Below, piece after piece: positions 44,466-54,160 of a DNA stretch of 64,000 nucleotides (its first letter is position 1; each line of letters opens with the position of its first letter). The translations under genes and the position numbers were made by a program. The notes under the pieces were generated by a model that worked only from the letters and a program-made list of their open reading frames with translations, did no database searches and was not told the origin of the DNA. The stretch lies in the NCBI RefSeq assembly GCF_019175285.1, contig NC_056525.1:121610543-121674542 (forward strand). Direction: 5' to 3'. This DNA is from Sceloporus undulatus (taxonomy: Eukaryota > Chordata > Lepidosauria > Squamata > Phrynosomatidae).

Positions 44466-45172
44466 GAAGATAGAAGGAAGAAATATCAACAATTTAAGAT
44501 ATGTGGATGTCACCATATTACTTATGGAAAACAATTAGGAAGAAAGGTTAAAGAAAGTGCAAGTACAGGCTTACTACTGAACATAAAGAAAACAAGAATA
44601 ATGGCCAGAAATCAAAATAGTTAAAGATTTCCCATACCTTGGATCAAACATTAATCAGAAAAGAGATTGCAGTCAAGAAATAAGATAACTAGGGATGGGA
44701 AGGGCAGCCATGGAAGAACTAGACAAAATCCTAAAGAATAAAGATATACAACTGAGCACTAGAATTATAATTGCCTAACCATTGTATTCTCCATCATCAT
44801 GTATGGATGTAAAAGCTAGACAGTGAAGAAAGTGGATAAGAAAATCGACTCATCTGAGATGTGGCGCTGAAGAATGCTGAGGCCAAAAAACACACAATCA
44901 AGTTGGTCCTTGAACAGATCAGACCTGAACCCTTCGCTGAAGCCAAGATGATCAAGCTGAGGCTGTCATACTTGGACACATGATGAGAAGGCATGACTCA
45001 CTAGAAAAGACAATAATGCTAGCAAAGGTAGAAAGTAGTAGAAAGAGAGGTAGGCTGCAGGCCAGATAAGATAGACTCAATCACATCCCTGATTGAGTCT
45101 ATCTTATCTGGCCTGCAGCCTACCTGCAGAGGCCACATGAGTTGGGGTCGACTCAAGGGCAGTTAACAACAA
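44466..45172 (+). mobile_element. RTE/BovB-clade LINE, central and 3' part
   Basis: Parallels the copy at 24568: 'aatatcaacaatttaagatatgtggatg' (YVDV-like remnant of the YADD motif), 'cttggatcaaacattaatcag', 'atgtatggatgtaaaagctagacagtg', 'atgactcactagaaaagacaataatgc', and a 3' tail 'gggtcgactcaagggcagttaacaacaac'. Frames are broken repeatedly. It contains a perfect inverted duplication at 45048-45125. Confidence 0.85.
45048..45125. repeat. Perfect 35-bp inverted repeat with 8-bp spacer
   Basis: Arms 45048-45082 and 45091-45125 are exact complements, separated by ACATCCCT. The right arm reads on into the normal RTE 3' region, so the left arm looks like an inverted copy made locally, as template switching during replication would produce. 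Confidence 0.9.
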
Positions 45173-46309
45173 CACATTTTTTTAGTTAACACATATTGGT
45201 CATGGTCTGAACAAAGGCATATTTAATTCAGTGAAAGAGTTAAACATGTGCTTCATTTGTTCCCACTTAATCAAACATCATGGAGATAGCATTTGGTCTT
45301 CATGGTCTTCTCCCACCCCTTGCAGACTCTGCAGGCCTTTAGAGCACATTCAGGAGAGTAGGGAGAGAGGTATGTACTCTTGCTGATACTGGAATCCAGC
45401 ACTGGGACCTGAAAGTGCTTATCAGACTGGTCTGCCCCCACAAGCAAGGTCTGCACATGACAGAAGAATGCCATCCAAGCCGGGATGAGCATTCTGAATG
45501 CCATTTCCCAAGCACTTCTACTTGCACAATGAGTGGTTGGCTAAATATACCACAAGCCTTTGGTACCTGGATTATTCCTCATTGCATGTGCATTCTGGTT
45601 TGGGTCTCTCCCAGCAGGCCAAAGAAAGAATCAATAGTTCATAGCTTGTTTAATCATTCAGATTGCAAGTGGGGGGAAAATGGGAGTCAGCCTGCCTGCT
45701 CATCCCCAGTAAACTGGGGTTCCCACAGAGACCTGTTTTACTGCAACAAAATGAATCCAGTAGTGAAAATTAAGAGAGTATATCTTTTCTTCACTGTAAA
45801 ATTACACATTGCTTTCCCAAACTTATCTAAGATGTCCTTCCACATTTCTAATTTTATTTCATGCTTTCCTCAGTGTTCTGCTATCAAACAGGCTTCTCCC
45901 ATAAACCAATGATCCATCTATTTACCATGCTCTGCCCATAGACAGTAAGCCACACCAACAGCCATGCCTTTAGAGAGTGAGGGCTGCCACTAAAGGCTTC
46001 TTACCTTTCTTCCCAGCATTCCTTCTCTGTATGGTTGCTTTACATTAATGCTGCTGGGTGAGTGACAATTCTGTTTGTCTACCTCTTCTCTCTTGCCTTT
46101 CCACAGTACATTCAGCTTGCTGTCCCAGTCCCCATTTTGTTCCAATGTTTTGCCAGGAATTCAGCTTGTAGGATACAGGCCTGGGAGGTGGTCTATTGGG
46201 CATGGTGCCTGTGTCAGCCGAAAAGAAATTGTATTTTGCATATTTCATGTCCAGCATGGAAGTGCTATCTATATTCCTGGTCCCTCCACAGTTGTCTGCA
46301 GCAGCTGGC
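45173..46309. other. Unannotated stretch
   Basis: A 165-codon plus-strand ORF (45415-45912) overlaps minus-strand ORFs and has no recognised domain. Nothing else recognised. Confidence 0.4.
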
Positions 46310-46376
46310 TTTCCTGCATGGCAGGGAGTTGGACTGGATGGCCCTTGTGCTCTCTTCCAACTCTATGATTGTATGA
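46310..46376 (+). mobile_element. CR1 LINE 3' tail
   Basis: 'ttcctgcatggcagggagttggactggatggcccttg', 'cttccaactctatgattgtatg' is the CR1 terminus with its short direct repeats. Confidence 0.75.
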
Positions 46377-46805
46377 TACATGTGTGTAAGAACACATGTG
46401 GGTGCAGTCACACTGATGCTGTTGTGCTGCCTCAGTTCCTTGCAATAGTCAGAACTTCAGACTAGTACAAGATGGAGACTTGCAATGCTGCAGGATTGTT
46501 GTATTGTATTGTATCCAGTCACACCTGGATTCATATCTTAAATCTCCATTACAAAACTATGTTTTTAACTCTCAGGCTTCTGTGGGAAATGCCATAAGAG
46601 AAAGACAATTGCTCAGATTCCTCCATACAGAATATTCCCCAGCCAAGCAGGCTGGGGAATTCTGAAATGTGTTGCCCCAAAAAGTAACTGTTCCAAACTG
46701 TCTGGAAGTTATCTCCATTAACCTTAGTGAAATTACAGTATTCCCTTAAAAAACATATATAGGATTCTGACCCATGTCTTAGACTATCACAAAAACAGAG
46801 ACGAG
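46377..46805. other. Unannotated stretch
   Basis: A GTATT mini-run lies near 46500-46512. A family-E-like scrap ('ccagccaagcaggctggggaattc') lies near 46638. Confidence 0.35.
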
Positions 46806-47022
46806 GGGTGCATTTACACTGTAGAAATGATGCAGTTTGGCACCACTTTAACTGCCATGGTACCATCCTACAGAATCCTGGGATTTGCAGTTTTCTGAGA
46901 CACTCTTTGGCAGAGAAAGTTAAAGACCTTGTTAAATTAAAAATCCCAGGATTTCATAGAATGGAACGACAGCACTTAAAGCAGCATCAATCTGCATTAT
47001 TTCTGCAGTGTGGATGAAACCT
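46806..47022. mobile_element. Foldback MITE family B, copy 2
   Basis: 'tgcatttacactgtagaaatgatgcag' at one end and 'ctgcattatttctgcagtgtggatg' at the other pair. 'atcctgggatttgcag' pairs with 'aaaatcccaggattt'. Compare 18456 and 56352. Confidence 0.75.
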
Positions 47023-47208
47023 TAGTTACTTTAGATTTATTTCTGATCAAAGGGCAAGAACTGACAGTATGTGAAAGTGGAAGGTATTTGGGAAGAAGGC
47101 AGTAGGATCTGAAATTCAAAAGGGAAAACCAAGTAGGCCTTAATGCTCATTAGACCAGAGAAAGCAAGTCAAGCAATTTCAACTTTGCTTCCCAAGCAGA
47201 GCTGGGAA

Positions 47209-47336
47209 AAAAGTAAGCTGGGAAAACTTAGCTTTTGGACTACAAGTCCCCAAATTTCCCTATCAGTATCACCACATTGTCTGGCTAGAGTATTCTGAGG
47301 CTGTAATCGGAACAGTAGTTTTTCCAAGCTCTGATT
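47209..47336. mobile_element. MITE family E
   Basis: Starts AGAGCTGGGAAAAAAG and ends TTTTTCCAAGCTCTG, imperfectly inverted. The inside has 'ggactacaagtcccc' and 'agtattctgaggctg'. A common amniote-style short MITE, old. Confidence 0.5.
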
Positions 47337-48511
47337 CCAAATGAGTAGTTGATAAAGAAAGCTTCATGGCTAGATTGCCTCTTCACTTGCCAGAATGCCA
47401 ACTCATTTATTTGCTCTTGACCTGCTATAAATTTTCATTTGCAAGTCTATACTCTTTCCTGCTTAGTACTAGGTGATAAAGAGTCATTGTTCAATTAAAT
47501 GTTTGTATTATCTTAACCATTTATGATAACTGAAGCATATGCAAATCATTGACAGTGTCTTTTTGCACTGGGAAAAAGCAACTACAACTTTTCATCTTAA
47601 GTGATTCTCATCTTGTCAATGCATTTATTGTCCAAAGCAGGCTTTCAAAATGGACTGCAATTAGCAGCTATAAGTACTGTCATGATAAGGCTGCAACCAG
47701 ACAATAGGGCAGGTACCCAACAGGGCCATATTTGAATATCTGTTAACTCTTCTCTTTCCATCAAGATATTAAATTCAAGATATGATAGAGATATATAAAA
47801 GACTTTAAGATCAAGTGTGTTTTGCAATTTTTTCAATCTCCTCCCTGCCACCTTTTTGCAACACCTTTTCTTTATGGAGAGATCTAATAAACTTAAATGC
47901 TGGCATGAAATGCAGTTCTTTTGCAGGGAGCTTATTTAATAAAGACATTAATTTAATATGGAGTTTGGTTTATTATTCATCCTACTATTTAACTGCTGCA
48001 GGAATCATACTTAGCATGATCTAACAGTAGTGACAATAATACTTTTTCACCTGACCACTAACTCAACACCAAGCTTTCAATTTTTAAGAGAGAATGGGCA
48101 AGGGTGGTGCGCCAGGTGTTTTTGGACTGCAACACCCATAATCCCTCACTCTTGGTTATGGAGATAATTATTGGCACCCCATCCCACATTTGGAGAGACA
48201 TACATTATTTACTCCTGTTCTAAGAGGATACAGAAATAAGGGGTCTGTATAGATGAGCTTTGGAAATCAATTGATCCTCCTCTCTTTCGCTCAGCCAAAA
48301 GAGCATGGTTTTAAAGAGTTAGCTTTTTCTGGTGCTCAGTACAGAATAGATTCTACTTTCCTCACAGACTCAAGATCAAAGCAAGGAAAATTTTTATAGT
48401 GCAATGATCCTGAATGAAGTGGCAGCACAGTCACAAATTCTTGCTCAAACAAATTAACGTAGACATTGCAACATATGCTCATGTAAGAACCAAACCATAT
48501 AATCAATACCC
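47337..48511. other. Mostly unannotated; one MITE scrap
   Basis: 48100-48205 ('aggtgtttttggactgcaacacccataatccctc') is an old hAT-like MITE fragment. Nothing else recognised. Confidence 0.4.
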
Positions 48512-48678
48512 CATGAGCATCCAACTCTAGAGACCAGGGTTGGAGTCCCCATTCCTCACTTATGGAAACCCATTGGGTGACCTTGGGCAAGTCACACCTT
48601 CTCAGCCTCAGAAACCTGATAGGTTCACCTTAGAGTCACTGTAAGTCCAAAACAACTTGAAGGCACCCAACAACAACA
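48512..48678 (+). mobile_element. tRNA-derived lizard SINE, 5'-truncated
   Basis: 'ccaactctagagaccagggttgg' to 'gacttgaaggca'-type tail ('aacttgaaggcacccaacaacaac'), with an internal deletion of the 'gaaggcaatggc' block. Confidence 0.8.
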
Positions 48679-48820
48679 AAATTACTTCACACTTTGAGTG
48701 AAGTATCAGATACCCCTGCACTTCCTCCAGTACAACCAGCAAGTTGTGCTCAACAAGTGCCCAATCCTACCCAAGTGTTTTAGAAAAGAAGACACATTTA
48801 AATTAATGGGCCTTACTTCC

Positions 48821-49040
48821 ATGTTGTTGTGTCCCTTCAACTGGTTTCCGATTTATGACAACCCCAAGGCAAACCTATCATGAGGTTATTTTGGCAAGTG
48901 CCATTGCCTTCCCCTGAGGCTGAGAGCATGTGACTTGCCCAAGATCACCCAGTGGGTTTTATGGCCAAGTTGGGAAATGAACCCTGGTCTCCACAGTGTT
49001 GTAGCCCAACACTCAAACCACTACACCACCCTGGCTCTCC
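48821..49040 (-). mobile_element. tRNA-derived lizard SINE, antisense, near full length
   Basis: 'tgttgttgtgtcccttcaactgg' through 'gcccaagatcacccagtgg' to 'ccaacactcaaaccactacaccaccctggctct'. The tRNA-like head is well preserved in reverse. Confidence 0.85.
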
Positions 49041-49131
49041 TGCTGAAGAAACTTGCCAAGAAACCCCTGTGATAAATTTACCTTAGCATTGCCGTAAGTC
49101 GGAAACCACTATGCTATGCTGGCTCTCAACT
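49041..49131 (+). mobile_element. SINE fragments abutting the previous copy
   Basis: 49041-49107 is a sense SINE 3' part ('gaagaaacttgccaagaaacccctgtg...gccgtaagtcggaaacc'). 49108-49131 ('actatgctatgctggctctc') is an antisense scrap of the head. Together with 48821 they form a head-to-head mosaic. Confidence 0.6.
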
Positions 49132-49888
49132 GCCATCTTGTTATAGTGGTTTTAGCCAGAGAGGTCATTTCTGTACTGCCTGACTGCACAGTTCACAATT
49201 TACTGAATCAAATAACTCCTCCTTTACGCTGCCTATTTAGTCCCTCAGTTCCTTGCAATGGCAAAGAATGCTGTGTTCGCAGAAAAGCCACCATATCCAG
49301 TAATTTAAACTTCTCTTCTCCCTCCCCCACATGCCCTAGTTCAGATCTGGACGGGATTACAACAGTCACAAAGAATGCCATCTCTTTTGGGTTTCGCCCT
49401 CAGAAAAGAGAGTAGATATGGGAAAGAAGTATGTTAGAGAATATGTGTTACCTGTAACATCTTCTAAGTGCTGGAGATGCTGTGATTGTACAGGTACATT
49501 TACACACATGTGCTAACACTGTGATAAAATCTATCCATTTTGGCGCTCTGTACTTTCAGTTACCTTGAGTATCATAAACCAAAGACTTGTTCTTTGCCCT
49601 GGGTCATCACTTTTGTTCATATTTACCAGTAATAATAGGAACTTAAAATATAAATACATCATTTGTTTCCTTCTTGCTATTACTTGTTTGGAGATAGCAC
49701 AGAACTGGAAGACAGGCTGCTTGCTCATGGTGAACTGGTGGCAAAGGTTCTGGAACACCTTCTTAATGGAAAAGTTATCAGACAGGACCAACATGATATC
49801 ATGTCATACTCCTTTGGAACAGAAATGGTTAGCCTTTTTTATTTTTGTTAATTTCTCAGAACACCCTCCTCAACATTTGAACTCATGG
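49132..49888. other. Unannotated stretch
   Basis: Nothing recognised. Confidence 0.4.
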
Positions 49889-49889
49889 A

Positions 49890-49929
<40 letters not shown>

Positions 49930-49985
49930 GTAGTAGTAGTAGTTTATTTTTACCCCACTTTTCCAATGTGATCAATTATGTTGTT
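49889..49985 (-). mobile_element. LINE 3' tail with (AAT)n, antisense
   Basis: (AAT)n then (AGT)n, then 'tttatttttaccccacttttccaatg', the reverse of a LINE tail. Confidence 0.55.
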
Positions 49986-50214
49986 TTCTGATCTGACCCC
50001 ATTTGCTCCATGATATATATAGTATTCATAATTTTTAAACTTTTCTCAATGGATTATGATCTCAATAAATTTTAATTAAAAAAAAAGTAAACAAAGAAAT
50101 ATGTCAGACACATTGGAAAGCTGCTGCCAGAGTAGGGAGCTAGATGGAATGATGGCCTGGCTTAGCATGAGGCACTTTCACATGTTTATCTGTATCAGAT
50201 GTCCCAGACTACAC

Positions 50215-50344
50215 CAGTGATTCTCAAACTCTGGTCCTCCAGCTGTTTTGAACTTCAGCTCCCAGAAGCCTCAACCATCTTGGCCAACAGACTGGGATTC
50301 TGGGAGATCAAAACACCTGGAAGGCCAGGGTTTTGGCATCACTG
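50215..50344. mobile_element. Short palindromic hAT MITE
   Basis: CAGTGATTCTCAAACTCTGG start, 'ggccagggttttggcatcactg' end, inner inverted 'cttcagctcccagaag' / 'ctgggagatcaaaaca'. Same family as 12370 and 18817; no clear target duplication. Confidence 0.65.
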
Positions 50345-50628
50345 CTGGCAGCTGTCATCCAAATGATATGGAAAACATGAGATTAAAGAAAGGTAGCCTA
50401 CATGTTCACATTAATTTTTCACAGAGCTTGAGCAGTCTCTTTCACACTACTCAATTACAGCACTTTTGATTTTACATTAACTGCCATGGATGCATCCAAT
50501 GAGGCACTAGAGCTCTCCAGTTGAGAATCTATAAGTACCTCTCTCCAAACTGTCAATCCTAGGATGGAACCCATGGCAGACTCAACCTGGTGTAACTGAG
50601 TAATGTGAAAGACCTTTATTCACTTGCA

Positions 50629-50859
50629 CAGTAAGTCCTTGTTATCCGCTGGGGCTTCGTTCCAGGACCCTCCTTGGATAACAAAATCCGTGGACGCTCA
50701 AGTCCCATTAAAGACAATGGCTCAGCAAAATGGCGACCCTTATATAAAATGGAAAATCAAGGTTTGCTATTTAGAATTGACACTTTTGGGGGGAATATTT
50801 TCAAGCTGTGGATGCTTGAATCTGTGGGTACAAAATCCATGGGTAAGAAGGGCTGAATG
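50629..50859 (-). mobile_element. pogo/Tigger-like MITE
   Basis: CAGTAAGTCCTTGTTATCC to AGGGCTGAATG, followed by TA. 'ttatataaaatggaaaatcaagg' and 'gaatattttcaagc' are the family interior. The left TA has become CA. Confidence 0.8.
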
Positions 50860-51259
50860 TACTACCACTTCCAGAATCCCTCAGCCAGTACACCAACATG
50901 CTAGCTAGGGGATTTCAGCAGCTGTATTTAAAAAGAAAAACAAAATCCAAACTCTGAGCTTTCAACACAAAATACAAAGACAAAATGCCATTTTTCCACA
51001 TTTTTACAGCATATGGGGTGAACCTAGACAGTATAAAGTCTCTCCACAGCACCGATCGATACAATTCCTTGTGTATTTCAGTTGGCCTGAATAAATTAGT
51101 GGGTTCCTACTTGAAAAGCCACCCACCCCTCAGAATTTAAAATGATATATTTGTCCCCAAGACACAAGTTTCATCTGCTGTAAGTCTAAGGGCCAAGTGG
51201 CTGATACAAGCAGACGGAGCGGAAGATGGATAGGGGGCTGGGAAGAGGATGGCTTAGCC
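50860..51259. other. Unannotated stretch
   Basis: A family-E-like phrase ('cacttccagaatccctcagcc') follows the MITE. Nothing else recognised. Confidence 0.35.
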
Positions 51260-51345
51260 CAGTACTTAACAACTGGACAAGCTAGCTGGAACTTTTGGGA
51301 GCTGAAGCCCAAAACACCTCGAAGGCCAAAGTTTGGGAACCACTG
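51260..51345. mobile_element. Internally deleted hAT MITE with target duplication
   Basis: Starts CAGTACTTAACAACTGG and ends AAGTTTGGGAACCACTG. Much of the left arm is lost. Flanks GCTTAGCC (51252-51259) and GCTTAACC (51346-51353) differ at one base. Confidence 0.65.
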
Positions 51346-51410
51346 GCTTAACCCTTCCTCAAGATGGAAGGAATTTAGCAAGACACATCCTCTGCCCTTG
51401 CTGCCTCTGG

Positions 51411-51468
51411 AGAGCCAGCATGTGGCATACTGGTTTGACCATTGGACTTTGGAGATTAGGGCTTGAAG
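51411..51468 (+). mobile_element. tRNA-derived SINE, head fragment
   Basis: 'agagccagcatgtggcatactggtttgaccattggact' then 'gagattagggcttg'. Stops abruptly where the L2 begins. Confidence 0.6.
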
Positions 51469-51476
51469 AAGAAAAG

Positions 51477-52335
51477 CTAAATAAATAAATAAATAAATAA
51501 TAAAAACCTTTAATTTATATCCCGCTTTTTGTTAAAAACAATCAAAGCGGTTTACAAGAGTTAAAATACATCCATATATACAAAATATCCCCCCTTAAAA
51601 GACAATTAAACAATATAGAATTTAAAATTACATAACAATTCGAAGCAATAAAAGTGGCAGAGTCATAATATATATGGGGGGACAATCACCATGTGGCTGA
51701 GTAGTTTATTCTGGAAAGGCCTGCCAGAAGAGATCCATCTTGATAGCTTTCTTGAAGCTGCCTACTAAGTTGGTGATTTGATGGATCTCATCTGGCAGGC
51801 CGTTCCGCAGGCTGGGAGCGGTTGCAGAAAAGGCCCTCTGGGAAGTTGCAGTCTAGTTTTTATAGGTTGCAATAAATTCTTCCCAGAGGATCTGTATGGG
51901 GTGGATTATACGAAAGTAGGCGATCCCTTAGATAGGTTGGGCCCAAGCCATGTAGGGCTTTAAAGGTAATAAGCAACACCTTGTACTGTGCTCAAAAACT
52001 AATAGGCAACTAGTGGAGTGCTTTAATATTTGTGTTATATGGTCACTCCTAGATGTTCCAGTGATCAACCTGGCCGCCATATTCTGCAATAATTGAAGTT
52101 TTCAGACTAGGCACAAGGGTAGCCCCATGTAGAGCACATTGCAAAAGTCAAGTCTCGAGGTTACCAGTGCATGTACTACAGTTTTGAGGTCATCCAGGAA
52201 AGGGTGCAGTTGGAGTATCAGCCAAAGCTGATAGCAGGCACTCTTGACCATTGCATTCACCTGATTCCTCATCAAGAAGCACCCCCAGACTGCGAACACA
52301 GTCCTTCGAGGAGAGTGTGAACCCTTCTAGGACTG
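51477..52335 (-). mobile_element. L2 LINE, 3' part of ORF2 and tail, antisense
   Basis: On the minus strand the landmarks KDCVRSLGVLLDEES, SACYQLWLILQLHPFLDD, VVHALVTSRLDFCNVLYMGLPL appear in order, followed by out-of-frame versions of 'LKSLHWLP' and 'FKALHGLGP'. The tail is 'aaagcgggatataaattaaagg' and an ATTT run. The segment matches the C-terminal half of the L2 at 59645. It is 5'-truncated and the frame is broken downstream of LYMGLPL. Confidence 0.85.
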
Positions 52336-52341
52336 GAGGTT

Positions 52342-52550
52342 GCAGCATGATGGTCAGTGTTGGACTGAGACTCTGCAGACCAGGGTTCAATTCCAAGCTT
52401 GGCCACTGGGTGACCCTGGGCAAGTCACACTCTCTCAGCCTCAGAAGAAGGCAATGGTAAACCTCCTCTGAACAAATCTTGACAAGAAAACCCTGTGACA
52501 GGGTCGCCTTAGGGTCCCCTAAGTCAGAAATGACTTGAAGGCTCACAGAA
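52342..52550 (+). mobile_element. tRNA-derived lizard SINE
   Basis: Head partly lost ('catgatggtcagtgttggac'), then 'accagggttcaattccaagc', 'gaaggcaatggtaaacctcc', 'gggtcccctaagtcagaaatg'. An (AAT)n tail follows at about 52552-52575. Abuts the L2 copy. Confidence 0.8.
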
Positions 52551-52727
52551 TATTAATATTAATAATAATAATAATCCTCTGCTTACCTCATTTTACCCTT
52601 CTCTTTGCTGATGTGATTGGAGTCAACAGAAAGAACTTTTGTAGAGGGCCACCTGCCCCACTCCTTAAGTATTTATTTCATTATTTATTTCTCCCAGAAA
52701 GGTGGCTCACAAGATCAAAAAAACACT

Positions 52728-52957
52728 TTAAGAATGGGACGTGCTAAAACAAATGACAGGACTTGCCCATAAGAAATCATTGGAGAACACTTGCCCATAG
52801 GAATAAATTGGGGGATACTTGTCCATAGGGAAAGATTGGGGAATACTTGCCCATAGGGAAATATTGGGCAATACCTGCTTATAGGGAAGCATAGGAAACA
52901 TCTCCAATGTTTCCCTATGGGCAAGCAGTGCCATTTGTTTGAGCACGCCCCTTTTAA
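52728..52957. mobile_element. Foldback element F carrying a 28-bp minisatellite
   Basis: Outer arms pair: 'gacgtgctaaaacaaatgacagg' on the left with 'tgccatttgtttgagcacgcc' on the right, about 37 bases including ACTTGCCCATA. TTAA occurs at both edges (52728-52731, 52954-52957), the piggyBac-type target, but the ends do not start CCC, so assignment is open. The left arm's inner segment is repeated in tandem (52761-52900), while the right arm holds one inverted unit. Non-coding. Confidence 0.65.
52761..52900. repeat. 28-bp minisatellite, five units
   Basis: Units start exactly at 52761, 52789, 52817, 52845 and 52873. Each opens with a form of ACTTGCCCATAGGGAAA and ends with an ATTGGG-type phrase. 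The first and last units are the most diverged. The sequence after the last unit (52901-52929) is the same unit inverted. Confidence 0.9.
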
Positions 52958-53062
52958 AAACTTTACAACACAAGCTCTTACTTCCAAGGGCCTTTCTCTT
53001 AGTGGAGCTCAGGAGGATTCTGCTAGGAACAGGCATCCTGCAGAACACTCCTAACTTACAGG

Positions 53063-53072
53063 ACTTACCTAG
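53063..53072 (-). other. Candidate 5' splice donor
   Basis: Minus strand CTAG|GTAAGTCC is a near-perfect donor; the exon would end at 53069. A second one, CAG|GTGAGA, ends an exon at 53149. Both lie on the downstream side of the CpG-dense block for minus-strand transcription, as expected for a first exon of the zinc-finger gene. Confidence 0.4.
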
Positions 53073-53084
53073 AGCTGTGCTGCT

Positions 53085-53270
53085 GCTGGGACCAGAGCGC
53101 GCGGATGCTGCAAAAAGCCAATGGGGGCCTCGCGCCACTGACTCTCACCTGCCCTGGGGCCGGTGGGCGTGGCCACCGCCGCTGCCGCCAGCCAATCGAG
53201 GCGCGGGGTGTGGCCTCGCGACGCCCGGCTCTTTTCGAATGCCCTCAGAAGAGGGGGAGGGGCCACTTCT
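53085..53270 (-). promoter_or_regulatory. CpG-island-like candidate promoter
   Basis: A short, CpG-dense block ('gagcgcgcgg', 'cctcgcgcc', 'ccaccgccgctgccgcc', 'gaggcgcggggtg', 'ctcgcgacgcccgg') with two CCAAT motifs (about 53118 and 53191) and a GTGGGCGTGG Sp1/KLF-type box. It has no terminal repeats, unlike the GC-rich hAT elements elsewhere here. Direction is inferred from the minus-strand donors; a plus-strand or bidirectional promoter is possible. Confidence 0.5.
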
Positions 53271-53299
53271 TCCACAAGTTGCTTAATAATAAAACCCCA

Positions 53300-53634
53300 C
53301 ACAAGGCTATGTGCCTCCAAGTCGTTCAGCCCTTATGGCGACCCCAATGCTCTCTCAAGTCATTTTGGACTTCGAGCCTCTAGGGCTGAAGGGAGGAGTA
53401 TAAGTACTATAAACAAACAAACAAACAAACAAACAAACACAGTCCTCAGGGGCACCTCTCCTGGGGTTTTCTTAGCAGGGTTAGTTCAAAGTCCCAAGTG
53501 CTCAGATGCTTTCCTCTGAGGCTGAGAGAGTGTGACACGTTCCAAGTCAACCTTTCCATGGCTGAATGAGGATTCGAACTGTGGCCTCACATAGTACAAC
53601 ACACAAAATACACTACTACTCCACACTGGTTCCC
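53300..53634 (-). mobile_element. tRNA-derived SINE, antisense, with LINE tail insertion
   Basis: 'ctatgtgcctccaagtcg...atggcgacccc' (tail) and, from about 53445, 'ctggggttttcttagcagg' to 'cactactactccacactggttcc' (body and head). About 53352-53440 is foreign: 'gggctgaagggaggagtataagtac' plus (AAAC)n, a LINE-tail-like insert. Confidence 0.7.
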
Positions 53635-53644
53635 TGACCTTAAC

Positions 53645-53843
53645 TATGGAGAATCTTATCATGAATTTTTTTTCTTGACAAGTTCCTCCAGAGGGGGTTT
53701 GTCGTTGTCATCCTCTGAGGCTGAGAGAGTGTGACTCGCTCAAGGTCACCCAGTGGGTTTCCATGGTTGAGCCAGGATTAGAACCCTAGTCTCCCTGAGT
53801 CATAGCGCAACACGCAAACCGCACTGCGCCTCACTGGCTCCCC
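53645..53843 (-). mobile_element. tRNA-derived lizard SINE, antisense
   Basis: 'gagaatcttatcatg..ttcttgacaagttcctccagagg' to 'gcactgcgcctcactggctcc'. Second of a run of SINEs in one orientation. Confidence 0.75.
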
Positions 53844-53845
53844 AA

Positions 53846-54010
53846 CCAGCAAGTTTCATCCAAGGAGGTTTGCCGTTGCCTTCTCCTGAGGCTGAGAGAG
53901 TGTGACTTGCCCAAGGTCACACACTGGGTTTACATGGCCGAGCCGGAATTCGAACCCTGGACTCCAGGGTCCTAGTTCAACACTCAAACCACTACACCAC
54001 TCCGGTTTTC
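53846..54010 (-). mobile_element. tRNA-derived SINE, antisense, tail missing
   Basis: 'gcaagtttcatccaaggaggtttgccgttgcc' to 'ccaacactcaaacc'-type head ('caacactcaaaccactacaccactcc'). Confidence 0.75.
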
Positions 54011-54029
54011 ATTACATGTAATTGTAATT

Positions 54030-54160
54030 GTGTAGTGGTTTGAGCATCGGACTAGGACTCTGGAGGCCAGGGTTCGAATCCTAGCTGGGTTATGTAAACC
54101 CATTGGGTGACCCTGGGCAAGTCACACACTCTCAGCCTCAGGGAAAGGCAGTATCAACTG
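54030..54160 (+). mobile_element. tRNA-derived SINE, 5' part, sense
   Basis: 'gtgtagtggtttgagcatcgg' to 'ctcagcctcagggaaaggcag'. Faces the preceding antisense copy head to head and stops at the CR1 start. Confidence 0.75.

Noticed and set aside
52761-52900. CRISPR-like regular repeats
   Set aside because: Direct tandem 28-bp units with no spacers, in a vertebrate transposon context.
54030-54100. Possible tRNA gene
   Set aside because: The A- and B-box-like sequence belongs to the SINE head; no acceptor stem or full cloverleaf.
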